The notes beneath the pieces are model-generated. The model was not told where the DNA came from. It searched no databases and saw only the letters and a list, made by a program, of their open reading frames with translations. This document shows, one piece after another, positions 27,561-37,882 of a stretch of 64,000 bases of DNA. Numbering within the stretch: the stretch's first letter is position 1; the number at the start of each line of letters is the position of its first letter. Both the position numbers and the translations under genes were made by a program. The DNA is from Pseudomaricurvus albidus (lineage in GTDB: Bacteria; Pseudomonadota; Gammaproteobacteria; Pseudomonadales; Cellvibrionaceae), in assembly GCF_018863235.1 (NCBI RefSeq), contig NZ_JAHKRS010000004.1:280184-344183 (forward strand), read 5' to 3'.

Positions 27561-28454
27561 ATGATGATGCCTCTAAAAGGTGGCCGCCTGTGGCTCCTTT
27601 GTCTGTTATGGGTTTCCTGGGTTTCCTGTGCCGAGCCTCTGCTGTGGCAGGTTGATGCACCTGATAGCGGTGGGCGAGCCTATTTGTTTGGATCCATTCA
27701 TTTTGGTGATGAATCCTTATACCCACTACCCGAATACGTCGAACAGGCTTTTAATAACTCCGACTCACTGGTCGTTGAGCTGGACATCTCCGCTGTTGAT
27801 CAGGCTGAGGCGGGCTATCAATTGGCTCTCAGGGGGCGGCTGCCGTCCGGTGTTACCTTGCGGGATCGGCTCAGCGAGGCCCAATGGCAATCCTTGAAAG
27901 ATATTTCATCAGGATTGGGTTTTTCGGTAGAAGCTTTTCAGCGGCTCCAGCCCTGGCTGGTGGCTGTGCAGATCACGGCAGCTCAAATTCGCCGCAGTGG
28001 ACTTGATGAAAGCTTTGGCATCGATCGTTATATGCTCAAAACCTTTAAGGAGTCCCGTCCTGGCCAGCCAATTATCGAATTGGAAAGTTTTGCTGAGCAA
28101 ATGAGCTTGTTTGATGAGTTGAGCGACAATGAGGAAGCGTCCTTTCTCCAGCAGACGCTTACCGAGTTTCATAAGGCTCCGGATTCGCTCAGGGCTATTA
28201 TGGCTGCATGGAAAGCTGGCGATGAGGCCTCCCTGACTGCACTGATCAATGGTGCGTTTGAAAATCGCGAAGACAAGCTTTTTCAGCGGATGTTTTCAGA
28301 CCGAAACGCAATGATGCAAGAGAAGGTTTCCGCAAGGCTGGGCAGGGGAGAAAGGTTATTTGTAGTAGTGGGTGCCGGGCATGTGGTGGGCAGCGAAGGC
28401 CTGCGAGGCTTGCTGGAGCAGGAGGGTTATCAGGTGAAAGCCCTTCATCCTTGA
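27561..28454 (+). CDS. TraB/GumN-family protein
   Basis: A 297-residue protein of the TraB/GumN fold, related to EreA/Tiki-type hydrolases. A signal peptide occupies about 1-24 (LWLLCLLWVSWVSCAEP), so it is exported; the Cys could also suggest a lipoprotein, though a standard lipobox is not clear. The family motif AYLFGSIHFGDESLYPLP (GSIHxG) lies near residue 40, LVVELD near 72, and VVVGAGHVVGSEGLRGLL near the end supplies the second His. It begins 51 bases after the cupin gene on the same strand. Substrate unknown. Confidence 0.85.
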   Translation: MMMPLKGGRLWLLCLLWVSWVSCAEPLLWQVDAPDSGGRAYLFGSIHFGDESLYPLPEYVEQAFNNSDSLVVELDISAVDQAEAGYQLALRGRLPSGVTLRDRLSEAQWQSLKDISSGLGFSVEAFQRLQPWLVAVQITAAQIRRSGLDESFGIDRYMLKTFKESRPGQPIIELESFAEQMSLFDELSDNEEASFLQQTLTEFHKAPDSLRAIMAAWKAGDEASLTALINGAFENREDKLFQRMFSDRNAMMQEKVSARLGRGERLFVVVGAGHVVGSEGLRGLLEQEGYQVKALHP

Positions 28455-28654
28455 GAAATCAACGCCTTATCAAGTTTTGCAGTGTGGTAAACGGCAAAGT
28501 TCTGGCGCCGGGTATTGAACCGCACTCGGGTCTATGGCAGAATTGCCACCCTCTTAAATGAGCAGCCGTTTTAGCAGAAAGATAATTTCACTAAAATCAA
28601 TGAGTTGCGCCAAACTTGATTGATTGTTGAGCAGGTTTGGATAGAACAAGTCAC

Positions 28655-28739
28655 GCGGACGTGGCGGAATTGGTAGACGCGCTAGATTTAGGTTCTAGTA
28701 TCGCAAGGTGTGAGAGTTCAAGTCTCTCCGTCCGCACCA
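28655..28739 (+). tRNA. tRNA-Leu (TAG)
   Basis: An 85-base class II tRNA beginning GCGGACGTGGCGGAATTGG, with anticodon loop TTTAGGT (anticodon TAG), a long variable arm (TATCGCAAGGTGTGA) and an encoded CCA. It stands just upstream of tig. A possible promoter (TTGATT at 28616 and GATAGA at 28640) lies before it. Confidence 0.97.
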
Positions 28740-28821
28740 TACAAGCGAGGTTCAGTGATCACACTGAACCCACGACCCAGACATACCGACAGGTATTGAC
28801 CTGATTTTCACGAGGAACACC

Positions 28822-30138
28822 ATGCAGGTTTCAATCGAGACAACCACTGGCCTAGAGCGTCGTATGACCGTAGGTATTCCAGCTGAGCAAGTAGAAACTG
28901 AAGTTACTAAACGTTTGCAAGAGGCCACCAAAACAGTTCGCTTGAACGGCTTCCGCAAAGGTAAAGTGCCTTTGAAAGTGGTTAAGCAGCGTTTTGGCGC
29001 CGGTGTTCGCCAGGAAGTTCTGGGTGAGTTCATGAGTCGCTCTTTTTACGATGCTGTTCAGCAGGAAGATGTTAAGCCAGCTGGCCAGCCTTCAATCGAG
29101 CCCAAAGAGATGGCTGAAGGTAAGGACGTAGAGTTCGTAGCCACTTTTGAGGTTTACCCTGAAATTACTCTGGGTGACACCAGCAGTTTCGAAATTGAAA
29201 AACTGGTTGCTGAAGTTCAGGATTCCGACGTTGATAACATGATCGACGTACTGCGCAAGCAACAAGCTACCTGGACCCAGGTCGATCGCGCAGCCCAAAC
29301 CGATGATCAGGTTAATATCGACTACACCGGCACAAAAGACGGTGAAGAGTTTGAAGGCGGAAAAGCCGAGGGTCAGGACCTGGTTCTGGGTTCTAACTCC
29401 ATGATCCCTGGTTTTGAAGATGGCCTGGTTGGCCTGAAGGCTGGTGACGAGAAAGTTCTGTCTCTGTCTTTCCCTGAAGATTATCACGCAGAAGAGCTGA
29501 AGGGCGCAGCTGTTGAGTTCGCTGTAAAAGTGAATTCTGTGTCCGAGCAAGAGCTGCCTGAGCTCAACGCTGAGTTCTTTAGCAAGTATGGCGTTGAAGG
29601 TGATGACGAAGCTCAGTTCCGTGCTGATGTTCGCAAAAACATGGAGCGTGAACTGAAAAACGCTGCCAAGTCCAAACTGAAAAATCAGGTTATGGACAAG
29701 CTGATCGAAGCCAACGAAGTTGAGCTGCCAAAAGCACTGGTTGCAGGTGAGATTGAAGCTCTGCGCAATCAAATGATGCAACAGTTTGGTGGTGCTCAAC
29801 CTAATTTGGATCTGAAGTCATTGCTCCCGGATGAGATGTTCAGCGAGCAGGCAGAGCGTCGTGTAGCTCTGGGTTTGATTGTGGGCGAAGTTGTTAAAGC
29901 CTCCGAAATCAAAGTCGATAGTGACCGTGTTCGTGAAATGGTTGAAGAGCTGGCCTCGACTTACCAGGATCCGGAAGAGGTGGTTAACTATTACTTCAAC
30001 AACCGTGAATTGCTGGCTGGTGTTGAGTCTGTTGTTCTGGAAGATCAGGTTGTTGATCACATTCTGGACGGCGCCAAGGTTACTGAAACCAATAGCACCT
30101 ACGAAGAAGTCATCAAGCCCGCCCAAAGCGCTGAGTAA
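28822..30138 (+). CDS. tig: Trigger factor
   Basis: A 438-residue ribosome-bound chaperone and prolyl isomerase that meets nascent chains at the exit tunnel. The ribosome-binding domain holds the signature GFRKGKVPLKVV near residue 43. An FKBP-type isomerase domain spans about 150-245 (DQVNIDYTGTKDGEEFEGG, LVLGSNSMIPGFEDGL). The helical C-terminal arms follow. GAGGA precedes the ATG. It starts the tig-clpP-clpX-lon-hupB-ppiD order. Confidence 0.97.
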   Translation: MQVSIETTTGLERRMTVGIPAEQVETEVTKRLQEATKTVRLNGFRKGKVPLKVVKQRFGAGVRQEVLGEFMSRSFYDAVQQEDVKPAGQPSIEPKEMAEGKDVEFVATFEVYPEITLGDTSSFEIEKLVAEVQDSDVDNMIDVLRKQQATWTQVDRAAQTDDQVNIDYTGTKDGEEFEGGKAEGQDLVLGSNSMIPGFEDGLVGLKAGDEKVLSLSFPEDYHAEELKGAAVEFAVKVNSVSEQELPELNAEFFSKYGVEGDDEAQFRADVRKNMERELKNAAKSKLKNQVMDKLIEANEVELPKALVAGEIEALRNQMMQQFGGAQPNLDLKSLLPDEMFSEQAERRVALGLIVGEVVKASEIKVDSDRVREMVEELASTYQDPEEVVNYYFNNRELLAGVESVVLEDQVVDHILDGAKVTETNSTYEEVIKPAQSAE

Positions 30139-30174
30139 ACTCAGTACGTTTAGATCGTTTATTGATCCAAGCTC

Positions 30175-30198
30175 GCCGCGAAACGTCCGTTTCGCGGC
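30175..30198 (+). other. Hairpin between tig and clpP
   Basis: GCCGCGAAAC-GTCC-GTTTCGCGGC is a perfect ten-base stem with no T run after it. A smaller dyad, CTGAGT-AA-ACTCAG (30131-30144), overlaps the tig stop codon. These may be attenuation or mRNA-processing sites in a shared transcript. Confidence 0.5.
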
Positions 30199-30370
30199 AA
30201 TATCCCCTTCAATTCTGCCTTCGGGGTGGAATATCTTTTCAGCAAGGTTTAAGCTCAGGCCAAGTCTATTCACAACGTCTGAATTACTCTGATCAGTATG
30301 AATTCCGCTGAGTAATGGCAGATATGAGTAGTAACAGTGTGCTTGTCGATTAAGGAAGCAAATAAAACCC

Positions 30371-31009
30371 ATGGCAAAATTAGACTTTAATTCTCAGTCG
30401 TTAGAAATCCAAAATTCAGGTCTCGTTCCTATGGTGATCGAGCAGACGGCTAGAGGTGAGCGCTCGTTCGATATTTATTCCAGGCTGCTCAAAGAGCGTG
30501 TGATTTTTATGGTGGGCCAGGTAGAAGACCACATGGCGAATCTGGTGGTGGCTCAGCTTCTGTTTCTTGAGGCTGAAAACCCGGATAAAGACATCCATCT
30601 GTATATTAATTCACCAGGCGGCTCTGTGACTGCAGGTATGTCCATTTACGACACCATGCAGTTCATCAAGCCTGATGTCAGCACCATGTGTATCGGTCAG
30701 GCTTGCAGTATGGGGGCTTTTTTGTTGACTGCAGGAGCGAAAGGCAAGCGCTATTGTCTGCCAAATGCCCGTACTATGATTCACCAGCCCAGTGGTGGCG
30801 CACAGGGGCAGGCCAGTGATATCCACATTCATGCGCAGGAAATCCTCAAGACCCGCCAGCGTCTGAACGAAATTATGGCTTATCACACCGGCCAGCCCGT
30901 TGATCAGGTTGCGCTGGATACCGAGCGTGATAAGTTCCTGAGCGCTGAGGAATCAAAAGAATATGGCTTGATCGATGAGGTGCTCAGTAAGCGTGTCGCA
31001 GGCCAATAA
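30371..31009 (+). CDS. clpP: ATP-dependent Clp protease proteolytic subunit
   Basis: A 212-residue serine protease that assembles as a double heptamer and degrades substrates fed by ClpX. The catalytic Ser is in [15 protein letters not shown] (near 112), His in [11 protein letters not shown] (near 137) and Asp further on in the ERDKF region. [19 protein letters not shown] is the oxyanion segment. The ATG at 30371 follows AAGGA by an unusually long 14 bases. ClpX is encoded 222 bases downstream. Confidence 0.97.
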   Translation: MAKLDFNSQSLEIQNSGLVPMVIEQTARGERSFDIYSRLLKERVIFMVGQVEDHMANLVVAQLLFLEAENPDKDIHLYINSPGGSVTAGMSIYDTMQFIKPDVSTMCIGQACSMGAFLLTAGAKGKRYCLPNARTMIHQPSGGAQGQASDIHIHAQEILKTRQRLNEIMAYHTGQPVDQVALDTERDKFLSAEESKEYGLIDEVLSKRVAGQ

Positions 31010-31231
31010 CTGATACTGCGAAATGAAAGGGTCGGGGGAGGTGATTGAGGTCATCCTGTCGCCCCTTTCTAGTAACCAAGAGTTATAAACCATTGGTTTT
31101 AACCTGTGAGTCGGAATTAAAAACTTACGAAATCGCACCAATAGTGGGTATCTACTGGGTTTTACCCTTGAAAAAATAAGCTGTAGGACGCATTGTTAGT
31201 CCTTAGAAAAGAGATTTGATGGAGAGGTTTA

Positions 31232-32542
31232 ATGACCGACACCACTGAAAGCGGGGATGACAACGGCAAGCTGCTTTACTGTTCCTTTTGTGGAAAGAGT
31301 CAGCACGAAGTTCGTAAGTTAATCGCCGGCCCCTCGGTCTTCATCTGTGATGAATGTGTAGACCTGTGTAACGATATTATCCGTGAAGAAATTCAGGAGA
31401 GCGCGTCAGAGGGCGGCAGTGATCGTTTGCCGACACCTCAGGAAATCTCCGAGATCCTTGACGGGTATGTCATCGGTCAAAAGCGTGCCAAGAAGGTTCT
31501 GGCTGTAGCGGTGTATAACCACTATAAGCGTCTGCGCGCTGGTGAGAAAAAGAAAGATCAGGAAGACGTAGAGTTAGGTAAGAGTAACATTCTGATGGTT
31601 GGGCCTACTGGTAGTGGTAAAACGCTGCTGGCTGAGACTCTGGCTCGTCTTTTGAATGTTCCGTTTACCATTGCTGATGCGACCACGTTGACTGAAGCTG
31701 GCTATGTGGGCGAAGACGTCGAAAACATCATCCAAAAGCTTCTGCAAAAGTGTGACTACGATGTTGAGAAAGCCCAGCAGGGTATTGTCTACATCGATGA
31801 GATCGACAAGATTTCCCGCAAGTCCGACAACCCCTCTATCACTCGCGACGTTTCCGGCGAGGGTGTACAGCAGGCTTTGTTGAAGTTGATTGAAGGTACG
31901 GTAGCTTCTGTGCCACCTCAGGGTGGACGTAAGCATCCCCAGCAGGAATTCTTGCAGGTTGATACCTCGAACATCCTCTTTATCTGTGGCGGTGCATTTG
32001 CCGGCCTGGATAAAGTGATTCGCGATCGCTCCGAGAAGGGTGGCATTGGTTTTGGCGCCGAAGTCAAAAGCAAGGATACCGACAAAGACGTTGGCGAAAC
32101 CTTCAAGGATCTGGAACCAGAAGATCTGGTCCGCTACGGCCTGATTCCAGAGTTTGTCGGGCGTTTGCCGGTGATTGCAACCCTTGAAGAGCTGGATCTG
32201 GAGGCGCTTGTGCAAATCCTGACCGAGCCCAAAAACTCTCTCACCAAGCAGTACAGCAAACTGTTTGAAATGGAGGGTGTAGAAGTGGATTTCCGCAAGG
32301 ATGCTTTGGAGGCTGTTGCCAACAAGGCTATGGAGCGGAAAACCGGAGCTCGTGGTCTGCGCTCAATCATGGAGTCCGTACTTCTGGACACCATGTACAA
32401 GATTCCATCGGAAGAGGGTGTCAGCAAGGTCGTTGTTGATGAATCTGTCATCAAAGGTGAATCTGAGCCTTTGCTGGTTTATCAATCGAACGATGTTGAG
32501 TCTGAAGAGCCCCAGCAGCAAAAGGCGGCTCCAGAGGATTGA
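31232..32542 (+). CDS. clpX: ATP-dependent Clp protease ATP-binding subunit ClpX
   Basis: A 436-residue AAA+ unfoldase. An N-terminal four-Cys zinc-binding domain ([11 protein letters not shown] ... [10 protein letters not shown], residues 14-45) recognises adaptors. Walker A is [17 protein letters not shown] near 118, Walker [17 protein letters not shown] near 185; the pore loop [10 protein letters not shown] and the ClpP-contacting IGF-type loop (GGIGFGAEV) are present. CTTGAAA at 31167-31173 with a poor CGCATTGT further on could be a heat-shock promoter. Confidence 0.97.
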   Translation: MTDTTESGDDNGKLLYCSFCGKSQHEVRKLIAGPSVFICDECVDLCNDIIREEIQESASEGGSDRLPTPQEISEILDGYVIGQKRAKKVLAVAVYNHYKRLRAGEKKKDQEDVELGKSNILMVGPTGSGKTLLAETLARLLNVPFTIADATTLTEAGYVGEDVENIIQKLLQKCDYDVEKAQQGIVYIDEIDKISRKSDNPSITRDVSGEGVQQALLKLIEGTVASVPPQGGRKHPQQEFLQVDTSNILFICGGAFAGLDKVIRDRSEKGGIGFGAEVKSKDTDKDVGETFKDLEPEDLVRYGLIPEFVGRLPVIATLEELDLEALVQILTEPKNSLTKQYSKLFEMEGVEVDFRKDALEAVANKAMERKTGARGLRSIMESVLLDTMYKIPSEEGVSKVVVDESVIKGESEPLLVYQSNDVESEEPQQQKAAPED

Positions 32543-32633
32543 TTGCATTCACAGCGATCACCATACCCGCAGGTTTGGAGTGGTCTTTGAGTAAAAGCTG
32601 ATCAGTCTTGTGTGGTCAGCGCCAAACTTGTAT

Positions 32634-32663
32634 AAAAAAGGAGCTTCAGGCTCCTTTTTTTTG
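32634..32663 (+). terminator. Terminator between clpX and lon
   Basis: AAAAAAGGAGC-TTCAG-GCTCCTTTTTTTT is a canonical factor-independent terminator 92 bases past the clpX stop. It separates lon from the clpPX transcript. Confidence 0.9.
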
Positions 32664-32755
32664 TTTTTTCGACTCTGAAATGTTGTATTTCCCCCAAGTA
32701 GCCCCCATTCTTTTATCATCCATGGCTGTTGTGGCCGAGATGAAAGAGGTTAGAG

Positions 32756-35176
32756 ATGGAGCAGACTGAATTGACGGATATGAATACGATCGAACTTCCT
32801 TTGTTACCTCTGCGTGATGTGGTTGTTTACCCGCATATGGTCATCCCTTTGTTTGTTGGCCGGGAAAAATCCATTAAGGCGCTTGAGCGGGCAATGGAGT
32901 CCGGTAAGCAGGTTTTGCTGCTTGCCCAGCGCAATGCTTCCGACGACGATCCCGGAAAAGACGACTTATATTCAATTGGCACTGTATCCAACATTCTACA
33001 ACTGTTGAAGCTTCCTGATGGTACGGTAAAAGTTCTTGTGGAAGGCGGTGAGCGCGCACGAGTCATCAGTATCCGTGACGAAGAAGATTATTTCAGTGCC
33101 GAAGCTGAAGAGCTGGTTTCCACAGACATTCCTTCTGCAGAATCAGATGCGCTGCTTCGCTCAGCCATGACCCAGTTTGAACAGTACGTCAGTCTGAGCA
33201 AAAAAGTCCCCTCCGAAGTCATGACATCCTTGTCAGGTATTGACGAGCCTGGACGTTTGGCTGACACCGTTGCTGCACACATGAGTCTGGACCTGGAGCA
33301 AAAGCAAGAAATTCTGGAAATGTTCGATATCCGCGATCGTCTGGAGCATTTGCTGGGTCTGATCGAGGCTGAAATTGACCTGTTTCAGGTTGAGAAGCGC
33401 ATTCGTGGCCGCGTTAAAAAGCAGATGGAGAAAAGCCAGCGTGAGTACTATCTGAATGAGCAGATGAAAGCGATTCAGAAAGAGCTGGGAGAAATTGGCG
33501 ACGAGCCCAACGAGATGGAAGAGTTGGAGCAAAAAATCGCCAAGGCCAAGATGCCGGATGAGGCCGAGAAGAAAACCCGTGCCGAACTGAACAAATTGAA
33601 AATGATGTCGCCCATGTCTGCAGAGGCGTCGGTTGTCAGGGCGTATATTGACTGGATGGTAAGCGTACCCTGGTCGAAACGCAGCAAGGTGCGTCACGAT
33701 CTGGCTCGTGCCGAGAAAGTGCTCGAAGAAGATCATTACGGTCTGGAAGAAGTTAAAGAGCGTATTCTCGAGTATTTGGCCGTTCAGAAACGTGTCAAAA
33801 AGATTAAAGGGCCTGTTTTGTGTCTGGTTGGGCCTCCGGGTGTAGGTAAAACATCGTTGGGCGAGTCTATTGCCAGAGCCACAAATCGTGAGTTTATCCG
33901 CATGGCGCTGGGTGGGGTCAGGGATGAAGCTGAGATTCGGGGGCACAGACGCACCTATATTGGTTCCTTGCCAGGCAAGCTGGTTCAGAAGATGGCTAAA
34001 GCCGGCGTAAAGAACCCGTTATTCCTACTGGATGAAATTGACAAGATGGGCATGGATAATCGCGGAGATCCAGCGTCTGCTTTGTTGGAGGTCCTCGATC
34101 CTGAGCAAAACAGCACCTTCAACGATCATTACCTGGAAGTCGATTATGATCTTTCCGATGTAATGTTTATTTGTACGTCAAACTCGATGAATATTCCTGG
34201 TCCGTTGCTGGATCGTATGGAAGTTATACGGATTCCTGGATACACCGAAGACGAAAAAATTAATATCGCGACCCGTTATCTGATACCCAAGCAGATGAAA
34301 AACAATGGTTTAAAAGCCAACGAATTGACCATTGAAGAAGATGCGATTCGCGATATTGTTCGTTATTACACACGCGAAGCGGGTGTTCGTGGCCTGGACC
34401 GTGAAGTGGCCAAGCTGTGTCGCAAAGTGGTTACCCGCCATGTTAAAGATAAAAACAACAGTGTGGACAACCTGACTGCAGACATGCTCGAAGATTATCT
34501 TGGTGTTCGCAAGTTTGATTACGGCATAGCCGAAGAAGAAAACCAAGTGGGACAGGTAACTGGCCTGGCCTGGACTCAGGTAGGTGGCGAGTTGCTGACC
34601 ATTGAGTCATCTGCAGTGAAGGGTAAAGGTCGTATTATCAAAACCGGCTCTCTCGGTGATGTTATGCAGGAGTCAATTCAGGCTGCAATGACCGTCGTGC
34701 GTTCACGCTCTCAGGTGTTGGGTGTTGCTCCGGACTTTATTGATCATACTGATATCCATATCCACGTTCCTGAAGGGGCAACCCCCAAGGATGGACCTAG
34801 TGCCGGTATCGCCATGTGCACTACACTGGTGTCAGTATTAACCAATATTCCTGTGATGGCTGATGTTGCCATGACTGGTGAGATTACTCTGCGTGGTGAA
34901 GTACTGAAGATCGGTGGGTTGAAAGAAAAACTGCTTGCTGCACATCGCGGAGGCATCAAAACCGTTTTGATTCCTCATGATAATGAAAGGGACTTGAAAG
35001 AGATCCCTGACAATATCAAAGCAGATCTCAAAATTATTCCGGTTCAATGGATTGACCAGGTTTTGGAGGTGGCTTTACAGCACATGCCAACACCATTTAC
35101 AGACGAAGAATACGAAGCTTTGCAAGCAAAAGCGCAGGATAATAAGTCGTCGTCTACAAGGATCAGCACTCATTAA
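32756..35176 (+). CDS. lon: ATP-dependent protease Lon
   Basis: An 806-residue AAA+ serine protease degrading misfolded and regulatory proteins. The N-terminal substrate domain begins IELPLLPLRDVVVYPHMVIP. Walker A is CLVGPPGVGKTSLGESIA near 360. The C-terminal protease domain has the catalytic Ser in PKDGPSAGIAMCTTL (near 683) and Lys in LKIGGLKEKLLAAHRGG (near 726), the Lon dyad. AGAGG precedes the ATG. It has its own promoter region after the clpX terminator. Confidence 0.97.
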   Translation: MEQTELTDMNTIELPLLPLRDVVVYPHMVIPLFVGREKSIKALERAMESGKQVLLLAQRNASDDDPGKDDLYSIGTVSNILQLLKLPDGTVKVLVEGGERARVISIRDEEDYFSAEAEELVSTDIPSAESDALLRSAMTQFEQYVSLSKKVPSEVMTSLSGIDEPGRLADTVAAHMSLDLEQKQEILEMFDIRDRLEHLLGLIEAEIDLFQVEKRIRGRVKKQMEKSQREYYLNEQMKAIQKELGEIGDEPNEMEELEQKIAKAKMPDEAEKKTRAELNKLKMMSPMSAEASVVRAYIDWMVSVPWSKRSKVRHDLARAEKVLEEDHYGLEEVKERILEYLAVQKRVKKIKGPVLCLVGPPGVGKTSLGESIARATNREFIRMALGGVRDEAEIRGHRRTYIGSLPGKLVQKMAKAGVKNPLFLLDEIDKMGMDNRGDPASALLEVLDPEQNSTFNDHYLEVDYDLSDVMFICTSNSMNIPGPLLDRMEVIRIPGYTEDEKINIATRYLIPKQMKNNGLKANELTIEEDAIRDIVRYYTREAGVRGLDREVAKLCRKVVTRHVKDKNNSVDNLTADMLEDYLGVRKFDYGIAEEENQVGQVTGLAWTQVGGELLTIESSAVKGKGRIIKTGSLGDVMQESIQAAMTVVRSRSQVLGVAPDFIDHTDIHIHVPEGATPKDGPSAGIAMCTTLVSVLTNIPVMADVAMTGEITLRGEVLKIGGLKEKLLAAHRGGIKTVLIPHDNERDLKEIPDNIKADLKIIPVQWIDQVLEVALQHMPTPFTDEEYEALQAKAQDNKSSSTRISTH

Positions 35177-35194
35177 TCTGACTGCCCGAAAGCG

Positions 35195-35221
35195 CGCCAG
35201 CCCTTGGCTGGCGTGGTTTTC
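35195..35221 (+). terminator. Terminator after lon
   Basis: CGCCAGCC-CTT-GGCTGGCG followed by TGGTTTTC lies 18 bases past the lon stop. Confidence 0.75.
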
Positions 35222-35421
35222 ATACGAGTTGGGTGTAAACTGAGCAGTTATCCTCAATGCCTGTGAATTCTGCCAAACTTACCTTGACCCTCTCATATGC
35301 AGTTGGTATAAATCGTTATTCCTTGCGATGAGCAGGCTCAGGGGCAAATGAAGGATATGTAAGATCCTTTTTATGATTCCCGTTTACTTAGTTGATTTAA
35401 TCCGAACAAAAGGGGTTTAGT

Positions 35422-35694
35422 GTGAATAAGTCTGAACTGATTGAGGCGGTAGCCGCTTCAGCTGATATTCCAAAAGCTGCAGCAGGTCGCGCCGTTGACG
35501 CCATGATCGAAGCAGTAACAGGCGCTCTTAAAAATGATGATCAGGTAGTATTAGTCGGTTTCGGCACCTTTTCAGTAAAAGACCGTGCTGCACGTACTGG
35601 TCGCAACCCTCAAACAGGTCAGCCTATTGAGATTGCAGCAGCTAAGATTCCTAGCTTCAAAGCCGGCAAAGCTTTGAAAGACGCCGTCAACTAA
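35422..35694 (+). CDS. hupB: DNA-binding protein HU-beta
   Basis: A 90-residue nucleoid protein that bends DNA. It begins [20 protein letters not shown] and carries the DNABII signature [20 protein letters not shown] at the DNA-gripping arms. The start is a GTG at 35422, after AAGGGG. Its place between lon and ppiD matches HU-beta rather than HU-alpha or IHF. A strong terminator follows. Confidence 0.96.
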   Translation: MNKSELIEAVAASADIPKAAAGRAVDAMIEAVTGALKNDDQVVLVGFGTFSVKDRAARTGRNPQTGQPIEIAAAKIPSFKAGKALKDAVN

Positions 35695-35785
35695 TATTGG
35701 CGCGTCCTGGACTTTACCGGTAAATAGTTAGGGTGAAAGAGTACAAAAAGTACTGAATTCATGGAAAGTTAACGGTAAAGAGTTT

Positions 35786-35816
35786 AAAAAAGGCGCATCA
35801 TGTATGCGCCTTTTTT
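35786..35816 (+). terminator. Terminator after hupB
   Basis: AAAAAAGGCGCAT-CATGT-ATGCGCCTTTTTT is a perfect stem with a long T run. Confidence 0.92.
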
Positions 35817-35913
35817 AATGAAAAAAATAAGAACTTTTTGGTTCTCAGGCATATCTATTAAGTAACCGTCGGCACACTGCGCAGCCGTTTTTAATTTCAG
35901 ACAGAGGTCTTTT

Positions 35914-37788
35914 ATGCTTCAGGCATTCCGGGACAATCTCAAAGGTGTAATGGCAATCATTATTGTCGGCCTGATGATGATTCCATTTGCACTCTTTGGT
36001 GTTGATTCATTGTTTCTTCAGGATTCAACTGCAGGCAAAGCGGCCGAAGTTAATGGGTCTCCTATCTCCGAAATGGAGTTAACCCGGGCTGTCAGAATCC
36101 AGAAACAGCAGCTTTTGGATCGTTTTGGTGAACAGGCTCCTGCCGATCTGGTTAGCGATGAGCAGCTTCGCGGGCCCGTTCTTGCTCGTATGATTAATCG
36201 GGAATTGCTACGTCAGTCAGCTGAAAAAGGCGGCATGGCAATTAGTGATGAAACAGTAAATCAACTGATTATCTCTACACCGCAATTCCAGCAGGATGGC
36301 CGTTTTAGTGCGGATCTGTACACCCAGCTTCTGCGCAATATGGGTTATACCCCTGCCAGCTATAAGCAGTTATTGATCGAAGACTTGCTGGTAAACCAAC
36401 ATGCTTCTGGTCTCGGTGGTAGCTCTTTTGCAACTGAGAGTGATATTCGTACCCTGACGGCACTGACTCAGCAAATGCGCAGTTTTTACTATTTGACGTT
36501 GCCATATGAGTCAGCCGTTGATCAGGTTACTGTAACAGACGAAGAAGTTAAGTCTTATTATGACGAAAACCAGCCTCAATTTATGGCTCCCGAGAGAGTA
36601 TCAGTTGAATATATCGACCTGAATCTTGAAGATTTGGCAGCCAATGCAAGCGTTGATCCCGAAGAAGTCAAAGCTCAGTACCAGCAGAACGTTGCCAATT
36701 TCCATGCAACAATCAATCGCCATGCTGCTCATATTCTGATTGAAGACGGTGATGACGCCGGGCAGAAAGTCGCAGAGGTTCAAAAACGCCTGGATGCTGG
36801 TGAAGACTTTGCCGTGGTTGCCGGTGAATTATCTGAGGACCTGGGCTCCAAGGATCTTGGGGGCGATGTTGGTATGAGTGATGGTTCTACCTTCCCGGAA
36901 GCCTTCGAAACCGCACTTGCTGAACTCGAAGTAGGTGAGGTCTCTGCACCGGTTCAAACTGATGCCGGTACCCACTTTATCAAGCTGTTGGATACTGAAG
37001 ACACCAATCCTCCATCTTTTGAGGATGCCAAAAAAGGTATAGAAGAAAACCTTGCACGCGCCACAGCCGAGTCTACTTTCGTAGAACTGCTTGAGGCGCT
37101 GCCTGATGCTACATACAACGCAGCAAGCCTTGAAGCGGCAGCTCAGAGCTTGGGAATTGAGGCGAAAACCTCAGATTTGTTTGACAGAAACGGCGGTCCT
37201 GGTGTGTTGTCTAATAACCAGGTTCTGGCAGCTGTATTCAGTGATGATGTGTTGAATGCTGGTCTTGCCAGTAATGTGATTGATTTATCCGACAATCACG
37301 TTGTCGTTGTAAAGCTTAAAGATCATAAACTGCCGGCAGTTAAGCCTTTGGCTGATATTTTTGATGAAGTTAAAAGCATGTTAACCAAGGAGAAGGTCGA
37401 AGCGATTCTTGTTGACCAGGCAAAAGAACTGGTTGCAGCTTTAGAGAACGGACAAAACCTTGAAGCTCTGGCGACAGAGAAGGGCATCGACTGGCAGGTG
37501 AAAACTGATGTTCAGCGAAATGACCGTTCTTTGGACCCCCAGTTTGTGAATCACATGTTCGCGCTGCCGAAGCCTCAGGAATCCAAGCCGGTTAATTCCA
37601 CTTTGACCTTGGCAAATGGCGATACTGTGGTCGCCCAGTTGACTGTCGTTAAACCAGGTAAGCTACCTGATCTGGATGAGTCACAAATGACCGGTATCAA
37701 GCAGCGTTTGGCTCAGGATATTGGCAGTGCAGAAATTTCAACATACCAAGAGAGTTTGAATACCTCTGCCGACATTGATATTTATTAA
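35914..37788 (+). CDS. ppiD: Periplasmic folding chaperone PpiD
   Basis: A 624-residue inner-membrane-anchored chaperone working on proteins leaving the Sec channel. One N-terminal membrane segment (GVMAIIIVGLMMIPFALFGV) anchors it. A SurA-N-like region follows (about 40-200), then a parvulin domain at about 265-365 (NRHAAHILIEDGDDAGQKVA, GDVGMSDGSTFPEAFETAL). The long C-terminal part completes the chaperone cradle. Length matches PpiD and the position after hupB supports it. AGAGGT precedes the ATG. Confidence 0.94.
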   Translation: MLQAFRDNLKGVMAIIIVGLMMIPFALFGVDSLFLQDSTAGKAAEVNGSPISEMELTRAVRIQKQQLLDRFGEQAPADLVSDEQLRGPVLARMINRELLRQSAEKGGMAISDETVNQLIISTPQFQQDGRFSADLYTQLLRNMGYTPASYKQLLIEDLLVNQHASGLGGSSFATESDIRTLTALTQQMRSFYYLTLPYESAVDQVTVTDEEVKSYYDENQPQFMAPERVSVEYIDLNLEDLAANASVDPEEVKAQYQQNVANFHATINRHAAHILIEDGDDAGQKVAEVQKRLDAGEDFAVVAGELSEDLGSKDLGGDVGMSDGSTFPEAFETALAELEVGEVSAPVQTDAGTHFIKLLDTEDTNPPSFEDAKKGIEENLARATAESTFVELLEALPDATYNAASLEAAAQSLGIEAKTSDLFDRNGGPGVLSNNQVLAAVFSDDVLNAGLASNVIDLSDNHVVVVKLKDHKLPAVKPLADIFDEVKSMLTKEKVEAILVDQAKELVAALENGQNLEALATEKGIDWQVKTDVQRNDRSLDPQFVNHMFALPKPQESKPVNSTLTLANGDTVVAQLTVVKPGKLPDLDESQMTGIKQRLAQDIGSAEISTYQESLNTSADIDIY

Positions 37789-37821
37789 GTCGCAGTAAAA
37801 CGTTCAAACTCATCTGAAAAT

Positions 37822-37873
37822 AATCTCCTGATCATCAGGAGATTAAAAGCCGGACTTAATGTCCGGCTTTTTT
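37822..37873 (+). terminator. Double hairpin after ppiD
   Basis: AATCTCCTGATCATCAGGAGATT is a perfect palindrome (37822-37844). AAAAGCCGGAC-TTAAT-GTCCGGCTTTTTT (37845-37873) follows at once. The second stem has the T run of a terminator on the rightward strand; on the other strand AAAA/TTTT also allows it to serve yejF. Confidence 0.85.
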
Positions 37874-37882
37874 GTTTTCGCT

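Noticed and set aside
29092..29799. 235-codon open frame antisense to tig
   Set aside because: Shadow of a highly biased coding sequence with no start signal.
32673..32711. Possible sigma32 promoter before lon (CTCTGAAA ... CCCCATTCT)
   Set aside because: The -10-like part is good but the spacer is 22 bases, too long for sigma32.
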